A DNA stretch of 64,000 nucleotides from positions 248,001-312,000 of the forward strand of contig NC_035792.1 in assembly GCF_001653235.2 (NCBI RefSeq), read 5' to 3'. Positions 22,376 through 32,315 of this stretch are shown here, piece after piece (the first letter of the stretch is position 1; the number at the start of each line of letters is the position of its first letter). Under the pieces are notes generated by a model. That model saw only the letters and a list, made by a program, of their open reading frames with translations. It was not told the DNA's origin and ran no database searches. The position numbers and the translations under genes are program-made. Source of the DNA: Pochonia chlamydosporia 170. Its lineage: Eukaryota; Ascomycota; Sordariomycetes; Hypocreales; Clavicipitaceae.

Positions 22376-23094
22376 GAAGTAATAATCTAGACTAAATTGC
22401 TAACAAGTTGCGTGTAAGTGCGGTATTTTGCAGGGCGCTCTAAGCTCTTGGGTGTGTTCATTTTGGGCCAACAAAATAGGCTCTTTTCCTCTTTATGACA
22501 ATAAGGTAGTCTTTTCTAATTCCTATTTAGAAGCTAGTCTTATTTATATTCTATATATTATTATCTAGGATACTATATTCTTTCTTAACACTTTTTAATT
22601 AATTAAAATAAGCAGTAACCCTATTAATATTTTCTAAGGCCTGCTAATTAGAGTTAAGCTTCTTCTGTAAAACCTTTTAATATTTATAATGTTAGATAAA
22701 CCAAGTAGTCTAATAGTTTCTAACTACTTCTAGGGGGCCTATTAAGCTTGCTAAGGCTCTCTCTTTTAGAATGTAATTTATAGCATCTATAATAAACTCT
22801 AGTTAAACAGTAAAGTTAATTCTATTAAGGCAGTTAATATAATTGCATATAGCAGTCTCTTCTTTCTTGCTAAGCTTTATCTTTATAGAGAAAAGTCCCT
22901 TTTTTGGTTAAATTCCTAATAGCTGCTATTACAGCCAGGCTTGTAATACCTTAAATTAATAGGCCACAGCTGTAATTTTTGCATCTAGATTTTGTTAATA
23001 TATTAAAGAGCCTTACTTACGCGTAATTTAACTTTAGGTTTTATCTCTTAGATGCTTATTATAGCTATTTTCGCGGGTTAATGCGTCTGAGGGA

Positions 23095-23168
23095 AAAATC
23101 TGCTTGGTCTAGTGGGCTGCTTGGTGTAGTGGGCAGCACCACCTAGAAGAGGTGGGGCGTGGCACGAG
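23095..23168 (-). repeat. Right terminal inverted repeat
   Basis: Reverse complement of the left repeat with one G/A difference. Confidence 0.85.
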
Positions 23169-23170
23169 TA

Positions 23171-23715
23171 TATGACTTGTGTTGCACGCATGCGCGACCG
23201 AGCAGGGGGGCAGCAAGGCTGAGCTCGGATAATTAATGCAGCGCTCCCTAGCTCAGGCGAAGGGAGCCGAGCATAGAAAAGGCAGTCCTCACCGCTACTC
23301 TCATTTATAAGGAATTAAGGACTTCTATAGTAACCTTTAATTATTATTAATTATGCTATCTGTGACCGCTTTTGTGTGAGAACTTGACATTGAGCCAGGA
23401 ACAGGCACGATAAGGCAGCACTGAGATTTGCCAACCAGTCAAGTCCCATCGGCCCCATCATGCCAGCCCTGCACCAGACACGTCACTGTTTCAAGCCACC
23501 GTGGCACCCAGTTCGATCCAAGTTCCTAAATCTGGTTTACGTGAGTCCGTTTTCCGACACCACCAATAGTTAACGACCGTACCAAGTCCCTAAGCAGCGC
23601 CTAAGTAGCGCTTAAGCGGATGTGTCCGTTTTTAAAATGGCCGCCGTCCGCTTGACCTTACCTGGCCACTTTCTCGACCTCTCATCATCTCTTGAGCCTA
23701 GCTAGGTAAATCATC
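23171..23715. other. 545 bp between transposon and ORF fragment
   Basis: No gene. It includes an AT-rich patch (23300-23365) and a short gctcgg...ccgagc inverted repeat (about 23223-23270). Possibly more repeat debris. Confidence 0.35.
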
Positions 23716-23961
23716 ATGGCACCTTAAGCGCCCCGCAAGAAGGCGTACACCACAAATCATAACGATTTCATTTAACAGTTTACATAACGCGAGAATAAGA
23801 AACAACAAATCAACAACCCTAAGCCTCACAGTGCAAAAGAATAAGCTGCTCTAAGGGAGACACTAAAGGACTTACAGTTCCTTCTACCTAACCATGCCGA
23901 CGGAACAAAGATCAACATCGCAGGCATACTTAAAAAATGGAAAGAGTACGTTTGTCCTTGA
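23716..23961 (+). pseudogene. RIP-damaged 5' end of an ORF, possibly DUF3435/FluG-like
   Basis: Starting at the ATG, one frame of 82 codons reads as a coherent basic N-terminus (KKAYTTNHNDFI, then RENKKQQINNPKPHSAKE, then LRETLKDLQFLLPNHADGT, then KINIAGILKKWKEYV), interrupted by four stops before the terminal TGA. All four are TAA and each sits where CAA (Gln) is the simplest ancestor, the CpA-to-TpA change typical of RIP. The LPN.A.GTK.NI.GILKKW segment recalls the N-terminal part of fungal FluG/DUF3435 proteins, a family that includes tyrosine-recombinase captains of Starship elements. That match is from memory of the motif and is tentative. Nothing downstream continues it, so it is a truncated fragment. 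Confidence 0.4.
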
Positions 23962-24674
23962 TGCAGGGCATGTATCATGCTGACAAGTGCCTAGTTATTG
24001 TCATGCTGCCGAACTCGGGGACTGGAAACAAACGATAAAACAGCTTAGTCAGCCTGTAGCTTAGGATTTCCTCAGTCATCTGTGCGAGAGATGGAAGATC
24101 ACGTCCTGGAGCACATCGTGGATATACTAGCGGCAGTTTAAACAACTCTTTACGAGCGTCACGGGCCAATTCTTCGACAGAAATAACAACAACGAAGTGC
24201 AAAAGGTATGGTTTTGCTTCAAACCTTCTAGGCCTGATCCTAACCCGCCTTCCTTTATCAGGCAATCAGACGCAAGCGTCAACCAAGCGGTTAATCGACT
24301 AATTGCGTGCGAACAGTGGACCAGCACTAAAACTGGACTAGAATGTATCCATGTCTCGATTGTGTCCATTGTTGTCGACCAATTTGATACCGTTCCGAAG
24401 CAGGCAGTCTGAGTAAAAATACGTGTAGCTTATTGTGCCAGGCGAGCGCCAAACCGGGACCCTCTACCCGTGCCCTTCTCCTCTGGACCACATGCAGCCA
24501 TCTGCCCCGTCTGACCACCTTGGACGCAGACTATTTACTCCTCCCAATGCAGAGTTCTTCCGACCACAGCTTTCTGTCATCTTTTCATGTTGTACACAGC
24601 GTCATACTCTATGTGAACTTTACTACAGGAAAGGCGGTTTTCTGCACCTCCATTGTCGCCAACACCTGGCGAGC
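23962..24674. other. ~0.7 kb with no confident gene
   Basis: A 96-codon minus-strand frame (24265-23975) has protein-like composition (KELFKLPLVYPRCAPGRDLP) but no known domain and no spliced continuation. It could be the broken 3' end of a gene. Confidence 0.35.
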
Positions 24675-25762
24675 ATGGAACCGAACCGACTCTGGCACGA
24701 CCCAGTCGTTGAAATATACAGCAACCTTATAACCCCTGGGATACGATGCTCTGCAGAGGGATACGATCTAGCCAATCGTCGCTGGTACTGTCTAAAGGTC
24801 GAAGCAGAGATCGACGATGATCAATTGCTATCATCAACAATCGCTGGGCACCTTCGACAGTATTACGCTGCAAATCGAAAGGAGCCGCCCTGGAATACAA
24901 TCCGGATAAACGCAGACATCGTGGAGGGCAGCCTAGTCACTTTTGACTACCAACCCTGTGATAAAGTCAACAGACCAATCCGAAAGTCACTTTATTACGG
25001 GCACAAACGCACTGATAGATTGCCAACCACGGACATTGACAATCTTAAGAATTTGACCTATATTAGTCGCTCGGCAGACCGGTGTACCTGGAATGACGAC
25101 CAAGACTGTGTCTTTAAGCGCATTGAGTTTGATGTTGATATAGAGGTTATTAAGGACGAGATTCAGACGCGCGAGACTCTTATCCGCGCCATACATGTAG
25201 GTCAAATACCAGCGACTCAAATCAGTGGTGAGATGGTTCAAATTAGTGGTGAGATGGTTAGGCGCTTCTGCCTTGTCCCCATTCTTGCCGTTGTTATCGG
25301 CGACAGAAAGCCCTGGAAGCCTGGCACTGTTGCAGGCATCCTAATGCCGTATGCTGGCAAGGATTTAGAAAGTTTGGTTCGAAACAGCAACGCCGACCTG
25401 CCACTCACCCTAACACAACTTCTCGACCTGGTTCGCGGTGTTCGAGAGCTTGCCAAATCTGGTGTGCAACACGGTGACATAACGTATTGGAACACGGTGA
25501 CATAACGTATTGGAACACGGTGCTTCAGCCGGCAGGCCAGGGCAGCGGCCCGACCAAGTTGATGCTTATTGACGCTGGCTCTGAGGCTCCAGAGTACGAC
25601 GGAGATGCAAGGGCATTGGGGACGCTGTTGCTTTGGTGTCTCGAAAATGCAATAGCGTTAAGACAGGACAGGCAGGCCAGGGCAATAGTGGTTGCTGCAG
25701 CGAGTGCACTCGTCAATGAAAATTTCGATGGGGCCCTTAGCTGCTTGTCTACAAGGAAATAG
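24675..25762 (+). pseudogene. Protein kinase-like gene broken by a 23-bp duplication
   Basis: The N-terminal ~230 residues (MEPNRLWHDP..., including EGYDLANRRWYCLKVEAEI) precede a kinase-like core: PYAGKDLESLV, helix LLDLVRGVRELAKSGV, catalytic loop QHGDITYWNT and metal loop MLIDAGSEAPEYDGDARALG. Between the last two, the 23-bp unit at 25468-25490 is repeated exactly at 25491-25513; 23 is not a multiple of 3, so the frame ends at ...NTVT and continues in another frame as HGDITYWNTVLQPAGQG. Removing one copy would give an open frame to 25762. An earlier 21-bp duplication (about 25217-25258, residues QISGEMV twice) is in frame. The loop has HGD rather than HRD, and DAG rather than DFG, so catalysis would be doubtful even when intact. 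Confidence 0.65.
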
Positions 25763-25948
25763 TTTGACGAGGCAGGATGAGGTTGAATAGCCTTGCATGT
25801 ATTTTATTATTGGTGAATATGGCAGTTTAGATCGTGCTGCCAAAGTACCCAAAATCAGGTACCCGTCCAATATCTCTTGGTGGGCGTCATCCCCAGGCAC
25901 CTGAGGTGGCACTCTCTGCAGTTGCGGATCCATTTGCCTTTTATATCC

Positions 25949-25994
25949 TTGGATACGTTTAAATACCTTTTGTATACTTGGATATGTTTAAATA
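25949..25994 (+). repeat. Short tandem units, right edge of accessory island
   Basis: Two units, ccttggatacgtttaaatac and cttggatatgtttaaatac, separated by about 8 bp, same orientation as the units at 20309-20360. Confidence 0.6.
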
Positions 25995-26042
25995 CCCTTG
26001 ACCATAGACTGTAGCTCTGTCACCAGCCCATTTTCCAGAAAT

Positions 26043-27724
26043 CTATTTGCCTCCCCCTTGTAGACTGTTCATTACAAACTCAATACTGGCAATGAGATCC
26101 TTGGATTCTCTGACATTTTTCTCCATTTTGTCAAGCTTGGCCCTTTCTAATCTGTGTCGTTTCTGTAGTTCCATCAGGAGAGTACTCTCGTCGTGCAACT
26201 TCTCAGAAGACGGTGTCGTCTGTGAGAGCACTTGATCCTCAGCTGTGGAAACTTCGGATTCATTGTCAACAGTCTCCGAGCGCATCGTAATTGTACGTCC
26301 ATCAATTTTGGGAGGGACACTGGCATTGAGGCCATCGATTCGTTTTTGAGCCTTGCATGTTTTCAGATGTCTTTGTAGGCGTTCATATCTCTTGAACGAC
26401 TTGCGGCACTCTCTGTGAGGACATGGAAACTTTTTGGTTTCGTCGTCACCGCTGCCTTTGTTGTTGGAGTGTTGCTCTCTCTGGTGTCGTCTGAGGGCGT
26501 CAGTCCTGGAGTATGTCTTGTTGCAGTGGGGACATTCGAGGGATGGGGGCTTGGTTGGGGATCTGCTCCTGTTAGTGTTGGGTTGTGAATGATGGGAAGA
26601 TGTACGAACGGTGGTGCTGGGGTTGGTGTTTCTGTGTTGCCTGGGGCATTTTGGTGAGTGTACGTTGTTGGTGCTGGTTGGAAATTGGACGTAATTTCGG
26701 CTTCATGTGGGATGCTGTTGTAATGAAGAGTTGAGGGGTGCAAAGTTGAATGGGTTTCCTGGCCGTTGTTTATCAGTGGTGTGTTGTCTGTTGGAAGCAA
26801 CCAGTCGTTGATATTGGGTGTTGACATGTCAAGTAGTTCGTTGGACATGTCATCTTTTCTGGTTAGTATTCTTCTGTTCTCTAAAGGTACATGGAAGTAC
26901 GAACCTTGCATAGACGTAGGAGGAAACTCCTCTTCAAAATTGAAGTATATATCGATGTTGTTCTCTTCAGGCCAGTAGAACATCCAACATACCCCCCAGA
27001 GGACTATCAATGATGGCCAAATCGTCCAAGGCATGGTGGTACAGAGATGGGGGATACCCTTTGGAAACTCTAGGAAATGTATCAAAATGTAGGTACAGCT
27101 TAGTAGCAGGTAGTGATACTTCCGGCATCGTTTGATGAACCATGATATCAAGAGAGATGCGAGCTTCAACCAATGAAGAAAGTCGATGCCTTCAGCGAGA
27201 TTTTGAAACGAACCCGTTGATCGTACGATGGAGTTTCCCAGTGATAATATGTCTAGGCTGGTTGGACCTATCGGTGTTAGGGAAGTGTTTGGGCTGCAAC
27301 ATTCCGGTTTGTCAGATATGTCTCCTGCAATGGAATCTAGAATCTCGAAGTATTGGGATAGCAAAGATTCCGGAGTGAATCGTGAAGAATGCGAGCGGCG
27401 AAGACGTTTGAGCCCCAGCATTAACTCGTGAAGTAATGATAGAAGTGAAGACGCCTCTTCTCGTAACCTCGCCTCTGGCTGCTCGAGCCAATCGTGGAGG
27501 ATTAGGTGTTTTGCCTTTTCACTGAATACTGCTCGTGGGTCAATTAGATCACCGAGAACGTCACAATATAGGTCAGAGTGCTCACATGCGAATGGCTCGG
27601 AAGCCAAACGTAAGATTTCATTGTCAGGTTGGAAAAGGTGTAACTGATTCTTGCAATGCCGGGTTGCCCCGGACTCGATAGGCATCTGAGCCAGCTGTGG
27701 GTTGTATTCATCTATGACTGCCAT
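26043..27724 (-). CDS. C2H2 zinc finger transcription factor, at least 4 exons
   Basis: The zinc fingers are near the C-terminus: CPHCNKTYSRTDALRRHQREQH, followed by FPCPHRECRKSFKRYERLQRHLKTC, i.e. C2H2 and C2HC-like. A coiled-coil-like tail (LMELQKRHRLERAKLDKMEK) ends at 26043. One long frame runs through most of the locus, but it is not the true protein: it reads the finger region out of frame and a membrane-like filler in the middle. Splicing resolves this. Exon 1 is 27724-27120; intron 27119-27070 (50 nt, CTACTAAG branch); exon 2 is 27069-26993; intron 26992-26932 (GTATGT donor); exon 3 starts 26931 (EEFPPTSMQ). A further intron near 26690-26575 must switch frame to the fingers; its exact ends are ambiguous. 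The middle is Pro/Ser/Thr-rich, as in activation regions. Likely nuclear, targets unknown. Confidence 0.75.
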
Positions 27725-28326
27725 TTTTCTTGTAGTGTGTCAATGAAACGGCTGTCATCGCATTGCAGCGGTCAGAGAAATGGAACCGCAATAATGCAAA
27801 AGTAAACTCTCAGCACGACCCTGCAAGTATGGTTGAAGTTCCGTAAATGGTGAAAGAGCAGCGGCGGGTAGGCACAGTATATAAAGACGGAGTGAGAGTG
27901 CTCGCACAAAGTGTTGTCCATGGATGAGGGTAGGATTCACATCCCCTCATCAGCTGCAACACCCCATACACCCCAATTCACAACGTCAACCTGGGCGTAC
28001 TTGGGGTGGACGGTGCTCTTCAGGCAAGTGGCGTATCAGGCGTCAACGACTTAGATGCATTGGTTGGTGCAAATGCTCCCAAAGTGAGGCTGCATAAGGA
28101 GGTGGCCGTGTTCGTCACCAACAGAAACAGAAAAGGGCTTTGCGAGTGGTCAAATTTACTTGAGAACTGAGATTGCTTAACCGCCTTTTCCTGGCATTAC
28201 GAGCACCTGACGAAACTTGTCCACCATACAGAGACCATCGACACAGGTGCTGGGCGTGGTGATGAAGGTCATCAGCTGAGAATGATTCACTTATACATTC
28301 ACAGCTAGCCACTTGCAGCTGAGCTG
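27725..28326. other. Intergenic, ~600 bp, no gene seen
   Basis: Includes the promoter side of the C2H2 gene. A TATA-like tatataaag (27877-27885) is on the plus strand and does not precede a supported gene. Confidence 0.45.
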
Positions 28327-29150
28327 TCAAATTCGCCTTGTTCCCTTCCGCTCGGTCAGCACCTTTGCCCATGCTTCGGAGCTTACTCCATCGGGTCGCT
28401 CTGGGGGTGACAGGCCAAGAATTTCCCGAAGCTCAGGGAGTTCTGCATGATCACCTCCGCCTTTCATTATGTTGCACCACGTTATCTGCTTCTGCGGGTG
28501 TTTGCCGCTTTCCGCGTTGTCTGAATTGTCGTTTGGGGTAGGCTGAAAGAAGAATTCGCCACCGTTTACTCTACCGTCCCCTGGGTAGTGGAACTGGTAT
28601 GTCTTGAAGACTTGCGAAACTAGCTGTCCCACAGACTGCAGGAACATTGATGGAACGCTCTTCTGGATGTATGTTCCGGGGGTGGAAATCTGCGCAATAT
28701 TTCGTTTGCACCCTAGAGCTTCCTGTAGTTTGTTTGTGGGATCTGTGTATATGGGATACGGCCAGCCTGTGACTTGAGCGTAAAAGTCGATCAACGCCGG
28801 GGCGCCGCAGCCTATCAAGATCATGGAAGTACTTGTGGGAAGGGCTGCGAGCTCTTCTGGTTTGATGGACTTTGCAACTTGTGCAATGTATGCTTGGCAG
28901 CCCTGCATTTTCAGTTAGCATTCCGCGTTCGACATAAGGGTAAGGTTTGTTTGATGGCTGCGCCTACAGGACAAAAAAAGTGTCGGATTAAGAAGAACAT
29001 GACCTTTTGACCGGCGGTGGAACCTTGGTAAATGTCGCCGAAACGATGGCTTTTGCCGTCTCGGTCTAGAACTGGCAATTCTGCTGCTGTGTCCAACATT
29101 TGAGCATCCGGCAGAACGCTGCTCGTTGGGGTTGGTGCATCTTGATTCAT
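28327..29150 (-). CDS. AhpC/TSA (AAED1/PRXL2-type) antioxidant-like protein, 2 exons, 252 aa
   Basis: Thioredoxin-fold protein related to peroxiredoxins. Exon 1 is 29150-28968 and exon 2 28902-28327. The 65-nt intron (GTAGGC...TGCAG, branch GCTAAC) joins LIRHFFCP to GCQAYIAQV, creating CPGC, the family's redox CxxC at the start of the first helix. Preceding it is ELPVLDRDGKSHRFGDIYQG, the typical first strand and turn; after it come SMILIGCGAPALIDFY and PYPIYTDPTNKLQEALG, also typical. This group is thought to handle peroxide or thiol stress; the substrate is not known. The C-terminal WCNIMKGGGDHAELPELREILG extension is common in fungal members. Motif residues are intact. Confidence 0.8.
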
Positions 29151-29596
29151 CGTGTAGGTGTCTCTGAGGTAACAACCATAGCAGATAGGTAGAGTTACGG
29201 ATACATAAATGAAGAATGAGTATCTCTTTATAGGGGATCAGATACTGTCTGTGACATGGGAGTGATCGACGTTTGAGGGGTGGCTTTGCCCGCCAAGCTA
29301 ACTAGGGCTTACACCAACAGCGATGTTGGTAAGACGCTCGTTTATCGGATCAACAGTGGCTGTGCCTACAAGCAGGTGATGCGTTGAGAGGGTATATTGA
29401 GTCATATACATCATGTTACCCTGAGAGTGGCTGCAATGTTTTTCTCTGAGACTCCTTTGTCGTTGGCACTGGAAGATAAAGGCCTATGTTACCCATTTCT
29501 CTTCTAGTATCTTTGTGACCGAGTTCAGGTGAACTCATTCGTAATGCCTACTCTCGACCGAAATTCAACGATTACTCCATCACGTAGTAACTCGGC
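29151..29596. other. Intergenic, 446 bp, no gene seen
   Basis: Between the 5' end of the peroxiredoxin-like gene and the 3' end of a membrane protein gene. Nothing recognisable beyond what must be the former's promoter. Confidence 0.5.
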
Positions 29597-30461
29597 CTAA
29601 ACCTCAACAACACCTCCATTTTTGATAGTTCTTGGCTTGCTTTTTTTTACACGGTCCCATCGGGTCTTGAGAATGTAGCAGCTCATCAAGACGACTTGAA
29701 CCACATGTAATATCCTGCGATGTTTCATTGTTAGCGGAGGTGAAATGGCTAAACAGAGAGCTAACTTACATCGAAAAAACCTGGCAAACTGTTATCTTCT
29801 TCAGCAGCGGATATCCTTCGGTATCTGAGTCGATTTGACGCCAACTTAAAGCAATGAAGGGCACATTTCCGCAGAAAACAAGAACATCAAGAACTACGGA
29901 GGTTTTCACAAAGACGTCCGGTGTGTTCATGCCAGTCTGGCCCCAGATGTACAATAATATTGTGATACCGTTTGAAGATATGCCCATAATGCCCTAGGTT
30001 TATTAGGATCAACAAGCCTTAGAACACTCAATAATGCGACTTACAGCGTAAAGGAGCCAGCGAGGCGGAGGCGGAGAAGAAAAAGGCCATTTGACGGCGG
30101 TTTCTGCGGAAAGTGCCAGGTAACAGGGGAGGGCATACCACAAAGTGTGAAAGAATCGAACCACAATGAGTAGAATCCAGGGACTTATTTTGAGTTTGGG
30201 AAGTCTACGAAGCTGAATGTAGCTATAACTGGGCGAAGAAGAATCGCCGGTAGTAGATTGGCTCCCAGTGGCGTTGGTTGTAGTGCTAGTCCCTGGGGTA
30301 CCGTTGCCGGGGATAGTGTCGGGTTCGGCCGAGTAGTAAGAAGAATACTGAGGCGGGTCCTCATGTAATGATACCCGGGTGAATCCTGGTGAAGTTAGTG
30401 GAAAGATTCTGTCTATGAAGATGGACAGAGTAGTTTTAACCTTTGTGACTCGTACTCGCAT
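29597..30461 (-). CDS. Polytopic membrane protein, unknown family, 3 exons, 252 aa
   Basis: Exons 30461-30045, 29993-29770, 29714-29597 with 51- and 55-nt introns (both donors GTAAGT, CTAAC/CTAAT branches); frame closes at 253 codons. The N-terminal ~100 residues are cytosolic-looking and Ser/Thr/Gly-rich (TPGTSTTTNATGS), followed by hydrophobic segments near ISPWILLIVVRFFHTLWYALPCYLAL, SNGITILLYIWGQ, SVVLDVLVFCGNVPFIALSW and ILHVVQVVLMSCYIL. That makes about four or five membrane helices and a basic C-terminal tail (KTRWDRVKKSKPR). I do not recognise the family. Start at 30461 is the first ATG in frame. It sits on the same strand as two other membrane proteins but shares no sequence with them. 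Confidence 0.7.
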
Positions 30462-31561
30462 GGTTGACTTCACTGGCCATTTTGTTGGGTTGGTCTTTGG
30501 TCTTGGCTAATTTATTGTGTACTGCGGCGTCCTGCGCTTGATGTCATCACTAGATATCTCAGTCTGTGAGGGTGCGGAGGAACTCGGTCTCCAAGTGAAG
30601 CATTTGCTGTGCGATGGGCAAGGCTGTCTAAATACTGCGTCGTTAAAGGAATACAACAAAGCAGTGTTTGAAGGTTGGAAGTGATTGTCAACCATTGACG
30701 AGTTTCGTAACGACGATTTATGTTTTAAGAATCTCAAAGCGGGCATTGTCTTTTCTGACAGCTTTGTGGGTAGCATACGCCTGGCCAGCTATTTTCACGT
30801 TGAGCTTTCTTTGTGTTACGCCCTTTGAATGTCTTGACGACACCTCCAAATTGAGATTAAGACACACATGACGTACAGGTAAGCATGATTATAGTTCTGT
30901 TTCAATAGGTATAGCACTAAAAGTTTGCTTGAGGGTTAGCTAATCCCTTTGCAAATGTGTTGGTGCCAATGCGTTGCGACTCTCGAAAGTGTTGTCTGAC
31001 CCCGGAATCTGGCTGTATTGTGGGTGCAGTATGTGCCAACCTTAATTACTCCAATCAACTTTCGCGGGGTCGCGGATTATCACGATGCCTCAGCATGTAG
31101 TGCCCTCGGTTTGGGCCTTTGTTCAACGTGTAAAGATGCTGATTGCAGTCTGAAACGGAGTACTTGCATTCAAAGCTAGCTCCTTCAATTAGATGTCATA
31201 GTGCCAGCACCTTTTTGATGCCTGTTTGTGTTGGATCTTGTTTGCTCTCACACTCGTCACATCTCGTTGCCTTTTCTTTACGCAGCATAATGAAACTATT
31301 GGATGCATGCTTGCAAGCCCAAACTGTCGCAGGGCCGAAGTTGCATTCGGGACACGCGGGTGGACATATTTAGCCTGAGGCTCTCAAATCGTATGGAAAT
31401 TATGGGCAAATACAAACGCATGCTTCCCTTCAAAAACACTAAAAGAGAAGGTTATAGTCCTCCCTATGCCGATAAAAGCCAGCGTGGCAACACGTATCTC
31501 AGTGCTACGCATGAGATAGCGGAATAGTGTACCACCCGTCAGCCCACCAGTTGTCGATGAC
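30462..31561. other. 1.1 kb without a supported gene
   Basis: Short frames on both strands; none has a domain or splice support. Confidence 0.45.
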
Positions 31562-32315
31562 TTAAGCACAGAGGAAGACTTTCAGTAAGAATATAGAAGT
31601 CACGGTTTCAGCCAATGCGAGAGACAAAAAGTAGCCTACATGTATGCGGCTCATCCTAACTGAATATTCATTTGTTTCAGGCATCCCGTGAAGTAGAAAG
31701 TTTGTGTGTATCGCTGCAATAGTGACGCGGATGGCTAGGATCAAGAGCATAAGCGACCAGTAAATAGTCAAGTATACAATGCGCTCTCGATCGTGGAGGA
31801 GATTGAGTAGGATGATGTACCCATAAAAAGGGAGTCCGACTTCTTAAATCTAATAGAGGCCAAGGAGACCATGAGTTAGTCGATTGTGTATAGCAGTCCT
31901 ATCAAAGAACATGACCGCTAGGTCATTCAGCCAAAGGGAATACTCCGCTGATGCAGAGAGATAGTACAGGTTATATTCCATTGACAAGTCCCATATTTTA
32001 AGAGAAATGAAAAGGATGGCCGCTATTACCAACACTGTGTACAAACATGGCACTTACCGTCCAGGAGAAGTGACAGAATAAGAAAGCGACTGCCTGGTTC
32101 ACAAGGGGGCAACCAACAAAGCTTCCGTAGTAAGCAAGACCATTGGCTATAGCACACCCAATAGAGGAGAGAATTGGCACGGCAAGGAGTGCTGTAACCT
32201 TCCCCCCAATACCAGCCACCATGATACCGACAAGAACATAGCAAATTCCAATAGTAGATAAGATGGCGTTGCTCGTGCTGTAGTAGGATAACGAATTAGG
32301 AGCCGTACACGCCAT
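31562..32315 (-). CDS. Fungal polytopic membrane protein, exon junction unresolved
   Basis: Two halves are clear. From the ATG at 32315: MACTAPNSLSYYSTSNAILS, then strongly hydrophobic helices to FLFCHFSWT, ending at a GTAAGT donor (32055). From about 31835 down to 31562: VGLPFYGYIILLNLLHDRER, helices, and IHVGYFLSLALAETVTSIFLL before the stop. Together these match a common fungal family of ~7-helix membrane proteins of unknown function. The ~220 bp between them does not splice cleanly: the donor is phase 0 but the only acceptor near the second half (taag at 31836) needs phase 1. The intervening segment contains a repeat also found at ~32.9 kb, so an insertion may have damaged the gene. Treat as possibly non-functional. 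Confidence 0.5.
31933..31995. repeat. Repeat copy A inside the membrane-protein intron region
   Basis: Shares roughly three quarters of its bases with 32899-32962 in the same orientation; the core actccgctgatgca is identical in both. Not obviously tandem; the copies are about 1 kb apart. Confidence 0.5.

Larger units (their letters stand above)
20467..23168. mobile_element. 2.7-kb AT-rich DNA transposon remnant with 74-bp TIRs
   Basis: The left end 20467-20540 and the reverse complement of the right end 23095-23168 match at 73 of 74 positions, starting CTCGTGCCACGCCCCACCTC. Both ends are flanked by TA (20465-20466 and 23169-23170), the target duplication of Tc1/mariner-type elements. The interior is strongly AT-rich, with no frame of useful length on either strand, so any transposase is destroyed; this fits repeat-induced C-to-T mutation in an ascomycete. 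The ends themselves keep high G+C, which could mean the repeat process spared them or that they are recent. Superfamily is inferred from TA only; no DDE motif can be read. Confidence 0.85.

Noticed and set aside
20467..23168. hAT or MULE element
   Set aside because: No 8- or 9-bp target duplication flanks the ends; only TA matches.
26363..27724. A single 453-codon minus-strand protein
   Set aside because: It reads the C2H2 fingers out of frame and has a membrane-like filler. Two GT-AG introns restore a coherent protein, so the long frame is partly a shadow.
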